Shown here: positions 36,042 through 46,153 of the stretch, in pieces
How the letters are laid out: each line of letters begins with the position of its first letter
Position numbering within the stretch: the first letter of the stretch is position 1
NCBI GenBank assembly: GCA_030248065.1
Contig: JASAMV010009053.1
Coordinates: 25,605-89,604 of the forward strand
From: Rhynchonema sp. JSB1_4
Taxonomy: Eukaryota; Nematoda; Chromadorea; Monhysterida; Xyalidae
Length of the DNA stretch: 64,000 bases
Direction: 5' to 3'
The notes under the pieces: model-generated
What the model saw: only the letters and a program-made list of their open reading frames with translations
Database searches by the model: none
Told to the model about the DNA's origin: nothing
Made by a program: the position numbers and the translations under genes

Positions 36042-36049
36042 ATGGATGG

Positions 36050-36800
36050 ACATGGTTCCAACAAAGCCACGGACGAGAAATCATCCCCACAATGCAAATA
36101 TACCAAAAAATAAACACGTCATATCAAATGGTTTTTTGAAGAAAGTGTATAGTTGTCATTTCGTTAGCTGCTGCCCTGGGTTTTATCTGTGGAGAGAGGG
36201 AACATGAGCGTGGTATCACAGAAAAATGATGTTAACAGCAGTGAATTTCGCCCATTTCGGCCGATTTTCACAGACAGGCGAGGTGCCAGGCCTCGTCGGT
36301 GCTAACATCTCTGGCCAATGGACCTCCTTAAAGCTTATTGTACAGATTCTTGACAACTCGTCAAGAAACTTTACAAGATTTGAGCACAATACGCACCAGG
36401 CACGGAGCACACAGTTACGGTATTCCGTACTTGGAAACCTGAGACACCCAAAAACACACTCGCAGTAACAAAATCTTACCACCTAAATCCATCCGACACA
36501 TAAATGTGACCTGCTGTCATGGTCATGTCACCTGCTCGTTAGCAAGTCAATCGTCGTCAGAGTTCACTCTTTTTCAGCTAATAATCACTGTTATTTGACA
36601 CCCTGGGTTCTGAGACTTGTTCGAGCTTTGTCCACTATAGTTCAGTTGTTGTTGAACATTCAGAGCTAAAGACAACTTTCTATAGAGTCAAATCTTGTCA
36701 CTATTGTATGGAAAGATTGTCCACAACACGCTTGTCTGTGAATCTGGGTTATTCGTCCTGAAATAACTGCAGTCGTTCCTCATTTTTTGTCATTCAAATT
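36050..36800. other. Noncoding stretch, no gene recognised
   Basis: Short overlapping ORFs only, no repeats or RNA genes seen. Confidence 0.4.
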
Positions 36801-36804
36801 TCAG

Positions 36805-37162
36805 CGCCGTATTCACTAAAGCGTGCGAATATGATAAAACCCAGTGTGATGCTAATAATGTGGCTTTTGATATCTCCATCGAGACACAGACCGTGTTTGG
36901 AGTGCATATTGCGTGCTGTGCTAAAGAAATGCGTCATTTCCGCGTCGTTCGAGACATAATGGTCCAATTATTTTATAAAAGTGGGGATGACAGCAGTGCT
37001 CCTCCCATAGCTGTCCATTTTTATGGATGCCATATGGTTTCTGAAGTCAGCTTTGTCCCTCAATGCCCAAAAAAGACAAAATGGGTTTCAGAAGTGAGCC
37101 ACGAAGTGGTCCAAAAGTTCTTGGCGAGCAAAACTTGTCTTCCGGTGCACATTTCTCACAAG
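36805..37162 (+). CDS. Orphan coding exon candidate, unrecognised
   Basis: A long open frame lies between an acceptor (ATTTCAG to 36804) and a donor (CACAAG/GTATGC after 37162), about 119 codons. The translation is globular with several cysteines (FTKACEYDKTQCDANN, FGVHIACCAKEMRHF, VHFYGCHMVSEVSF, KFLASKTCLPVHISHK). No family recognised. The frame also continues past the donor to a stop at 37288. An upstream exon leaving two bases would be needed. It could belong to a separate gene or be a remnant. Confidence 0.4.
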
Positions 37163-37289
37163 GTATGCACCTTTAGCGCATGTTCGCATACTTTCCACAA
37201 CATTAGTATTCTTATCTTTTACGAACAGCGGGTTCCGTATTTCATAAACTATGTACACGCGGCTGTAACGATGGCATGCGCGCTTTGAG

Positions 37290-38150
37290 TTTTTGCTTTC
37301 TGGCGTTTTATTGGTTCAAGATTGGTTTCACGTTACGCCAACGCATGCGTGCTTGAGACAAATTATAATATCATGAGATTCGTATCTCGTTTTTTGCACT
37401 ACGCGTCGTAACGAAAAATTTCGGTGTGGAAATTATTTCCATATCACTCGCGCCTTACATACATATGAAAAACACCCCCAACCCGCCTGCACGTACCTAC
37501 CCAATGTACATGTATAGGTAAGCAGGGGCTTTTTCCCCCATAAAATTTCCCCTGGAGTCGCCGTTTTGGTCGCCACCCTCGTTAAAATATCTTAGTTACA
37601 CATCTCTAAATGTTTTGTTTGAACTCTGTGGATTTATAAACACTATCACTGTTATGGACGGTTCTTCTGAACCAATCGCTCAAGTTTGCCATAGCTCGCA
37701 TACAGTCAAAGACCTAGGGCGTATGATCAATGTCTGCCAGTTGTTTATGAACTTCTATGAATTTCACGTTATGCTTATGTACGTTACGAGGTGCCTTGTT
37801 GACCCCTCGCCCCAGTAACACCGGGGCCCCCCGGACCCCAGAACTACCCCTTCCTACACCCCCCCCTTCCCCCCCGGGGGACAGGGCCGTTCCATAGTAT
37901 ACATACATAATGCAGCTCGACGTAACCAGATTGGGTTTTTGGATGCGATCCGCAATGATGTTTGTTGGGAGCAGGTACTGGAGATTTCGTGATTGTTCCT
38001 AAGGTCTAGGCCAAACGTGACAATCAGCGAACGTACAGTACCGGGGACAATTTTTGGATGTTTTTGGCATGAAAAAGGCTGGATTCATCTGTGATTCATG
38101 CCGTATGGCACTTTTTAGGCACTGAACCCTTGCGGCATTTATGGCTGATT
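37290..38150. other. Noncoding stretch with a C-rich patch
   Basis: A plus-strand ORF (37615-37818) has no recognisable motif. A C/G-rich patch with CCCCCCC runs lies at 37800-37885. Nothing else noted. Confidence 0.4.
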
Positions 38151-38331
38151 ATTTGGCCTCTAAGCGGTATTTTTGCGACCATGTCGGATAATGCTGCATG
38201 AATCCGGCATGGTTTCCAACCATGCGGCATTCATGTGTCACGTTTGCATGTCATATGCCATGCTGATTGGAAATCATGATGACGCATTCGGCATGACCGT
38301 ATCGGTTGCATAAATGCCGCTTAGAGGCTAA
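38150..38331. repeat. Imperfect palindromic element next to a Harbinger-like MITE
   Basis: TTGGCCTCTAAGCGGTATTT at about 38153 is mirrored by AAATGCCGCTTAGAGGCTAA at 38312-38331. CATGAATCCGGCATGGTT is mirrored by AACCATGCGGCATTCATG near 38200-38237. Probably an older foldback MITE; its right end coincides with the insertion point of the next element. Confidence 0.6.
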
Positions 38332-38731
38332 GGCTGTGAGCAGATAAACGCGGAATGCGGAATTGGTTTAAAAACAGCAACTCCTTAAAGCGGGGGTGCA
38401 ATAACCGTTTTTCAGAAATCAGCACCTTCTTTTTATGATGAAAATTTAAAATAGACATCCTAATGATCATTTCTTCAAGAGACACCCCCATTCAAAAATG
38501 CCTGAATGGGGGTTTCTCTTGAAGAAATGATCATTGGGATGTCTATTTTATATTTTCGTCATAAAAAGAAGGTGCTGATTTCTGAAAAACGGTTATTGCA
38601 CCCTGGCTTTAGCTGTACAGCTAAAGCACTGTGGCGCTTGAAGAAAATGTTTCAAAGTCTGTTTGGCGCTTTTGCGCTATGATGACTACACTGGTTTTTA
38701 TTCCGCATTCCGCGTTTATCTGCTCACAGCC
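38332..38731. mobile_element. PIF/Harbinger-like MITE (400 bp) with a long internal palindrome
   Basis: Ends GGCTGTGAGCAGATAAACGC and GCGTTTATCTGCTCACAGCC are perfect inverted repeats (over 30 bp in all), with TAA on each side (38329-38331 and 38732-38734). The segment 38393-38600 is a second, nearly perfect palindrome (GGTGCAATAACCGTTTTTCA mirrored) that would form a roughly 100-bp hairpin. The spacer 38605-38697 is unpaired. No ORF. Confidence 0.93.
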
Positions 38732-38734
38732 TAA

Positions 38735-40764
38735 ATAATTCACCGGCTGCCGGCTGGATGTCACATGAATTCAGTACTATAAGGAGTACCATGCGCCATC
38801 GGATCCGGCACTTTTCATGCCACACAGCCAAAAATTACAGCAGGTACTCTCTCATTATATTACTCTCTCAGGTCCTGACGTCGTATTTTTATTTTGGTTC
38901 CGTCCGACAAGGTGTGATTAAGCCTTACCGACGAATTAAACACTGAAGTGAAGTCACAAATACGGCACCGACTGTATCAAGAAAATCAATTTGCGACAAA
39001 TCTGCAAACTACTGTACGTATATGTACCTTCTTCGTTGCGCGTCACAATGGATGATCAATTTTATGGTGAGTCGCGTGTTCTTGCTATTTGCAACTGTGT
39101 TTGGCATGAGATGGGTGTTCGACGTTCAGGTTGTCCCTCGAACAACTTCCTGAAAGGCGTCACCAAAGTTTTCTTACCGACAAATCAGCTGCATTTGACG
39201 GCTTTTGCCAACTGACTATGCGTACGTACATTATGTGCCAAACGGAATAGAGCGAACATTGTTTTCAAATGTCCAGGTACATGGTACCTATACATACAGA
39301 ACACGTTCGCACAACGTTTGCACCGAGAACATCGTTTCAAGCCCCTGGAGACCAGGCAATATTCATCTTAGAGAAAATGCGGTTCTTGATCACGTTATGT
39401 ATGTGTTTTGTATCTTGTCCCGAGCTGGAGGAAACCTGAGGCCTGAGCTGGATCGCTGTGTTGTGTTCGCGTGTTGTGTGTCCCTGTGGACTCTCAATTT
39501 ACGGGTTTGTTCCTTTTAGACATCTAATGACGGCTGCTTCCGTGGTGTATCTTTCGCTGAATGCACATTCAATTATGCCACTTTGGTTACCGGACCTGGT
39601 TTTTTGTGAAACATACAAAGTTGATAAAAGCGATAGAGTACCCGAGCAGATGTGGACCTAATGCATAAGGTATCCAAATTTTGTTTGGATGCAGTCCCCG
39701 TCTTACAGTAAGGTAGACGTAAAAAATCGTGCATGTTCACTCTTCACGTTGGCTAGCACTTCGCATAGCTAATCTGAAATACTGTACGTGGCCGGGCAAT
39801 TGAGCAAAGCCAGCAAGGCCACATTGGGCAAGACAAAAGATTCATGTCAAAGAGAGCAGAACTCTGATTTTGAGTGGCTTATGCTTGTCTATTTCGTTAT
39901 CAAGGGATAGGGTTTGGCTTAGGTTTACAGGGCTTACATAAGTATAGTTCTGTCATCGGGCTTAGGCTCAGGCCTGTGTGGTTTTGCTCAAACACGCTTT
40001 GCTCAATTGCCCGTTCGCCCAGAAATTGAAGAATTGTGAAGTAAGGGACCATTCAGTTTTTGTCTCCTGAAATAGAAAAACGCGAATGCACCCGACGCCG
40101 CCGACCGTAAAACCGGATTCCTCTAAGGCAGGTGGCACCAGTTTCAACCCCTCTTTGATGAGTTCTGCCCACGCAAAGAAACCATGCCAGCGCTTTTGAT
40201 TCAGGAGTTCGCTCCAGGAATATACTTTCGTGCTGGTTGTTCCGTGCTGGTCCTGGATATTGGCATAATAGCACGTTAATATATGTAGGTATGTATATGC
40301 GCTTGAAAGCTGAGCAAACAGTGTCACTAGGTGATGGACATGCATCTAAAAGGGCTATAGACATAAAGTGGCCGGATCTTGCAGGAATCTGTGAGAAAAC
40401 ATGGTAACGCTGCCATGCACCTGTCATTGTTGCAGCAAGTTCCTGAACGTACAGTACCTGCACAGTTATACCATGCCAAAATGTAGCATTACAGTTTATT
40501 TGATCTGGTACATACATGCCTACATATGTACGGTACTGATTGCAATTGAGTGGCGCCTGTGCATCCATTTGGATGTACATGAATATATAGTTGAATGTAT
40601 ACATGGTATACCATAGAGTTCATCGCATGTACATGCATGCATACATCCCGCATGTGCTACATGTAGTCCAGTATTGCGCCCGCAACGGGTAGTGATTAGA
40701 AGCATGCATTGTACTGGTACGTGTTGGCAACCATGCAGTATTATTTACGACGGTTCAGTCCCGG
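38735..40764. other. Noncoding stretch, no gene recognised
   Basis: Overlapping ORFs on both strands (for example minus 40053-40604) have no domains I can name. GTAC/CATG-rich words such as ATGTACATGCATGCATACAT near 40620 are simple-sequence DNA. Confidence 0.45.
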
Positions 40765-40772
40765 GGCACAGG

Positions 40773-41627
40773 CAAGGTTGAATTAAAAAAATTTTTTGTT
40801 ATCGAACTTTTTTTAATTTTTTTGAATTAAGTTAATTTAACTTTTTTTAAGATTTACTTTTTTTATTCCGGACCACAAAAATTTCGGTTCTCAATGTGAA
40901 AAATTGTCGAAAATTTTTGTAAGTATATTTGATTGTATTGGAGAATATATACGTAGGAATAGTTGACACCGACCAGTTGTGTTCACAAACGGGCAGTAGC
41001 GCGGTGATATTTTTTACGATGAGCCAGATAACGTGACAATTCGCGTTGGGGATAGTCTGCACGTAGATTGTAGTATGAAAAGTGAAGGCGTGCCACGGGA
41101 AAGGTAAATAAATGGCGCATTTTTTTTAGCAAAGTTACATGAAAACAGCTGCATAACCCGCGCTTTTGGAACGATAATTTCAGATTTCAAGCAGATTTGA
41201 CTTGTTGAATAACTGAATGCGCACATAATGACGGCTGTTTAGGTAGTTTAGTAGAGCGACGGACTGTCTAACGATGTAATGACATTGTACCGATAATTTC
41301 AGATTTCAAGCAGATTTGACTTGTTGAATAACTGAATGCGCACATAATGACGGCTGTTTAAGGTAGTTTAGTAGAGCGACGGACTGTCTAACGTTGTAAT
41401 GACATCGTACCGACGCGAAATACAAGCGCCGCAGGCGATTTTTTGAGAAAAACAAACAGAAACATGCATAAAAAACATGCATTTCACAACAAAAAAGGGG
41501 AAAATAATAAAAAAAAGTTGTGAAATAATAAAAAAGTGAACTTACTTTTCCAATTTTTAAAAGCCGAAAAAGTGGCGAACTGTTTTTTAAATTTTTTTTA
41601 AATTTTTCCTTTTTTAACCCAACCCTG
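40773..41627. mobile_element. Non-autonomous hAT-like element (855 bp) with an internal tandem duplication
   Basis: Ends CAAGGTTGAATTAAAAAAA and TTTTTTAACCCAACCCTG are imperfect inverted repeats. The 8-bp duplication GGCACAGG is perfect (40765-40772 and 41628-41635). Both subterminal regions are A/T homopolymer-rich. It contains two tandem copies of a 119-bp unit and a GCGCCGCAGGCGATTTTTT core resembling the palindromic core of other elements. It interrupts an older repeat with TTCAGGCCCGG motifs. No transposase ORF. Confidence 0.9.
41172..41410. repeat. 119-bp tandem duplication inside the hAT-like element
   Basis: Two head-to-tail copies start at 41172 and 41291 (CGATAATTTCAGATTTCAAG). They differ by only a few changes (GTTTAGGTAG/GTTTAAGGTAG, AACGATG/AACGTTG, CATTGTACC/CATCGTACC), so the duplication is recent relative to the element termini. 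Confidence 0.93.
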
Positions 41628-41635
41628 GGCACAGG

Positions 41636-41775
41636 TTCAGGCCCGGCCGATTCAGGCCCGGCTGGAGTCTAATTTTACAGCCTAAGCCTATAAATAGGTC
41701 AAATATGCTGGGCTTGAATCGGCCCGGCCTGAAAAACCTGGGCCTGAACTTTCCGGGCCTGAAAAGTTGCGGAAT
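41636..41775. repeat. TTCAGGCCCGG motif cluster, remnant of an older inverted-repeat element
   Basis: TTCAGGCCCGGC occurs twice in direct orientation at 41636-41662, and CCGGCCTGAA / CCTGGGCCTGAA / CCGGGCCTGAA in inverse at 41725-41765. GGTTCAGTCCCGG just left of the hAT insertion (40752-40764) belongs to it, so the hAT-like element split it. Confidence 0.6.
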
Positions 41776-42590
41776 AATGCAGTATACATACATGAGCATG
41801 TGGATGCATGCACATGCAGTCAACTCTTAACTGCATACGTTCGCTACATTCAATTTGCATGTATACGTGCATAAATGGATGTACTTTCGGCACTTAATTG
41901 CAATCAGCACTGTACGTGTAGCAGCACTACAGCACCGTTATGAGTTGTTTCGTTCCATTCCACTGCCAAACAGCTTGCTGAAAAACAAGAGTGCACAAAT
42001 AATCCCAACAATAACCCAAATTCTGTTCGGTTGAGTGTTCCCTCTGGATCGTGACCAGATCTGACCCATGCGTTACGGCACGCACAGATCGACACGTAAG
42101 GGTTAGTTCACGTCATTTTGGCAGCTTGGTTCATTCTAGCGAACAGCTGACAAATTTCGTGTTGAGCTGTACACCTCCAAGTTTACTGCGTCCCACCCAG
42201 GTTTTATGTTACAATCACCTTCGCAGCAGCTGTTTTCGGAAAACACACGTTCAAAACCAAACTTTTTGTCAGGTGGCAGGTTCACCTTTGGCTTTGTTTA
42301 AAACCACACATGACATGCGTAAAAGGCGGTTAAAAACAGGTGATACACCAGCCACATGTACGAGGGACGGTTTGTGTTACCGGACCGGCTGTTCAGTACC
42401 GCAGCCCACACACAAACAGCTTGCATTCATCTTCACGTTTTATGGGCACTCATTTTGCAGAACGCTTTAACCACACGAAATTAAGATTCCGCACAGGGGT
42501 AATGGCAGAACGGTCAGTTTCTTGCCCCATTTCGGTTTAGTCCAGAATTTTTATGTGGGTGACTGATATAGGATATGGATATGTTCTGCT
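41776..42590. other. Noncoding upstream region of channel gene 2
   Basis: Plus-strand ORF 42051-42470 has no recognised motif. An upstream exon of the channel could be here, but I cannot support one. Confidence 0.4.
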
Positions 42591-42606
42591 GTGAAACATC
42601 AGCAAC

Positions 42607-45600
42607 ATGGTAGACGTTCACAAAGAATGGAACGTGTTCTGGATCTATGATCCCCAGCCATTGGATGATGTTTCAGTCCAAGTGGCGCAACACAGCGGCA
42701 GCAAACCATCGTCGCCGGCGAGAGCAACTGGACACGTCCGCAAACGCAGTTCCTGCACCGCAACGGCGGTTGGATCCGGAACCAGAACCAGAACTAGACA
42801 TTTGACTCGACAAAGGAGGAACAACCCGATCCTACTATTCAGACAGCAGATGATGCATTTCCTGAAGACCACAACGTTTCATGGTGTTGGACAGGTTAGG
42901 TGCAACAAATGGACGACTTCGAATCGTAGTGGTTCAGGACAGGGAATACACAGCACCGTGCTTTTGTTTGCCTGTTCCTAACCGCACTGGGTCATCGTCA
43001 GTGCTAGATGGCGACGTGGCCCAGGCCACCGTAAGTTTAGTAGCTTTTATGCACCAAGACCGTTCCGCGCACAGTGGATAACGAGGCGTGGCTGCCGTCG
43101 TTGTGGACTGCTGGTTGTATAGGTTAATGTGGATGGAACAAGTTTGCGATGATGGTGGTACTGCTACATCAGGTCATCGTCAGTGCAAAAGTGCTACACC
43201 ACGTGTCGCAGCAGCACAGGTTAAAAATGACCGCGGTTTTGTATTTCAGTTCACCGAGTCCCGTACCTGTTTCACGCGTACATTCTGGACGTTGACTATT
43301 ATCCTGGTGTTTGCCATCGTCTGCTTACAAATCTACTCTCTCATTCATCATTTCATCTCCAATCCAACACATACGAGTATCGATGTTGTGTATCCACAGG
43401 TCCGTCTAGCTCAGTGGTTTGGTCGATCAATAAGTTTTCTCATCAGGTTCGTATCTGATCAAATATACATGTCGATTCCAGAACGGTGTGCACATGCCTC
43501 GAGTGACGTTGTGTATGTTGAGCAAATTGAATCAATCCGCCGTCAGCGTGCGATACCCGAACGTGTCGAAAACACTGGCTGAAATGAGCATGACCAGTTT
43601 CCTATCGGCTTACAGGTCGTTCTCCTTCGAGAGTCAGGGTTTCTGAAACATCAAAATTGACGTAGTTTTCAGTACGGCTTTGATGGACGTGCACTACTTC
43701 CATTACACATCAAACCTCACCATGACAGAACTGGAAAACAATTTGTTTGAATCGATCGATCAGAAGAATATATCGGAATTCATCTATGTTGGTTTTATTC
43801 AATTTTCTACTGTTGTCTGATACGGTGCTTCACATGTAGACCATCGCACTGATTCTAGGACACGACCTTCACATGCAAGAATCAGTTTCTTGTGTGCTGG
43901 TTCGAGAACGGTCACATGTTCGATTGTTGTAGTGAGAATGACTATGTGACCGTACATCGACTCCTCACACATTCAGGCGCGTGCTTTGAATTCAGGCCGA
44001 GTGGCAATCGGACGCAGCGATTACCTGGTAAATTTAAATTGACCGTCTGTCGATTAACGGGCTCAAAAAATGTGGTTTAACCAATTAAGGCCCGGTCGGC
44101 GGTTTCGGATTCGTCTATTGGTATCCGACAGCGCATATCTACCAAACGGCCTACAATTCCTATAACGAGCATGCGGTGCACATGTGAGATTATGCGTTTT
44201 AATGTTACGGTAGTCAAACATCACATTCAGTCAAGACTATGAAATATCACTTCAGGTACATGGATCCCGTTGACGCGATGCTCGAGAACAATCCCATATC
44301 CCTCCCTGTTGGTTATCACTCGCACATAAACTTGATGGTTAGATGATGCACAATCCTCTTATTGCATGCTTAAGCATACCATAAACGACCGTTTATGCAC
44401 GCAGGCCACACACACTGAGCGTCTCAAATACGACACTCTGTGGCGTCTGCAATGCAAAGTGAAAACGTTGAAGTATTTCGACGACTACAGTTATCAGGCG
44501 TGTCAGGTTGAATGTTTGATTGACACGATGCTGGATCGGTGTAATTGTACAGGTTTGCTTTTCGGACTGTCTTGAGACAAAAACAACTAAACAAAAACGG
44601 CTCAAGTTTCACGCACAGGAGTAGCCCAGTACGCCCGAATCCCGCAAGATTACATTTGTACGCCCACAGAGGCGATGAAATGCTATCAGGCATTGGTGGA
44701 ACGATTTTCCGATCTGCTCGTCACGTGCAGACAAGAAAGGTTGGATTCTAGCAATACAATAATTTACCGTGTTTTAAAAATAACAAAAGACGCAAAATGA
44801 CAAAAAAACAAGTGAGTCTGTCAGGTGCCAGGAAGCGTGCGACTACTGGACCTATCGAGCTTCGTTGACCGTGAGTCGAGTGTTCAACCCGTTGCTCGAG
44901 AAGGAAATGATTAAATACTGGCGTCTGCCGAGGGGTAAGCTTCATTGAACGTTTAGTAGCTGGATTGGAAACATTTTGAGTACAGTAATGCCACAATTTC
45001 AAATACCACGTCATGTTATGTTCTTTTGCAGACCAATTTGGTAAGCAGGTGGTCGATAACTGATCTACCGATCCTTTTAATTCCATTTTTCTGCAGTTTT
45101 TTACCTTCTCGATCTGTGAGCCTACAGTTTCAAATGTCCCTGCCGTCGAAACTCTAGCGTATTCGACCCTAATTTGAGGTGCAGGTTCTCAAATTTCGCA
45201 ACTTGAGACTTTCGCCATGCTTATGCAGAAGAATAGTCAGCTTGTACCATGTCCCACGTTTCTGGCGTTCTATTGCGATGATAAAGTTGTGATTGTTGCC
45301 AGTACTTACTTAATAGGATTGTCATGGCAGCCGAATGGCAAATCAAAAACATAAACCTAATAATTCACCAATCCCTGAATTACAGGCGATCCAGCTCAGT
45401 CGTTGATAATCGGCGACGTCTATTTCGGCGAGATCCAATACACGAACATTCGTCAGATGTCCTCCCTCACCATTGAAGGCTTTGTCTCATCGATCGGGGG
45501 TGCGATGGGTCTGTGGACCGGCGCCTCCATTATCACCTGGATCCATCTCATCTATTTCTGTTGCATCATGTGTTTTCGTCAATGTGACTCAAATGGTGAA

Positions 45601-45867
45601 ACATCAGATGATCAGATGGACGAGTGTTTGTCAGGTTCGGATGAGGACGACCGGTCTGAGCCGGGTCAAGTAGCTGTTGATGATGAGAACTCGGAGTTGG
45701 AGACCGGGCAGGTGCCGGTCGAGTACCGTAACGGTGACGCGCTGACCGGTTACGACGGTCAACCGGTGCGAGAACGGGTGCTGCATATGAAGAACAACGT
45801 TTTCCCGACCCAGACCACGACTAGTGGCGATGAACTGAGCATATCGTTGGTCGAGACAAGGATATGA
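42607..45867 (+). CDS. DEG/ENaC-family sodium channel subunit 2
   Basis: Exons 42607-42894, 43250-43399, 43482-43615, 43673-43787, 43859-44027, 44090-44183, 44256-44337, 44405-44552, 44619-44739, 44825-44934 and 45386-45867 total 1893 bp, 630 residues if the ATG at 42607 is the start. Signals mirror channel 1: basic N-terminus, FLKTTTFHGVGQ with the HG motif, TM1 (WTLTIILVFAIVCLQIYSL), TFTCKNQFLVCWFENGHMF, CQVECLIDTMLDRCNCTG, and TM2/pore GLWTGASIITWIHLIYF. The C-terminal tail differs completely: about 85 residues rich in D, E and S (CLSGSDEDDRSEPGQ) against a short basic tail in channel 1, so the two probably differ in regulation or trafficking (inference). Compared with channel 1 it has one extra 57-bp intron, lacks the intron before TM2, and has one intron boundary shifted by 5 nt. 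Plasma-membrane cation channel. Confidence 0.94.
43400..43462 (+). other. tRNA-like A-box/B-box sequence in a channel 2 intron
   Basis: GTCTAGCTCAGTGGTTTGGT strongly resembles the 5' half of a tRNA with an A box, and CAGGTTCGTATCTGA resembles a T arm with one base missing from the loop. The distance is too short for a full tRNA. The equivalent intron of channel 1 has a related sequence at 29278-29345. Confidence 0.3.
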
Positions 45868-46153
45868 TGTTTTATAGCCCAATTCTTGTGAATTTATTCT
45901 TGCAAAATCTCGTTGGTTTTTTCGATGTCGCTCACAAGCGAGAGGATTAACAAGCCACAAGACATCGCATAGTAATGCTGCAGCGATGTTTTCTGATACG
46001 GCTCATTGATGTATTACATATTTCCCATTTTTTTCACAGAAGCATAATATCTCTGACATTTTTACGCATAAAACTGGTATAAAACATTGTTTTACTGTAC
46101 ATGTTATGAAGAAATCGAGATAAACGTTCATTCGCATAAGCGGAAACAACAAA

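Noticed and set aside
40053..40604. Minus-strand ORF of 183 codons
   Set aside because: No domain, no splice context, and an overlapping ORF in another frame; composition suggests chance.
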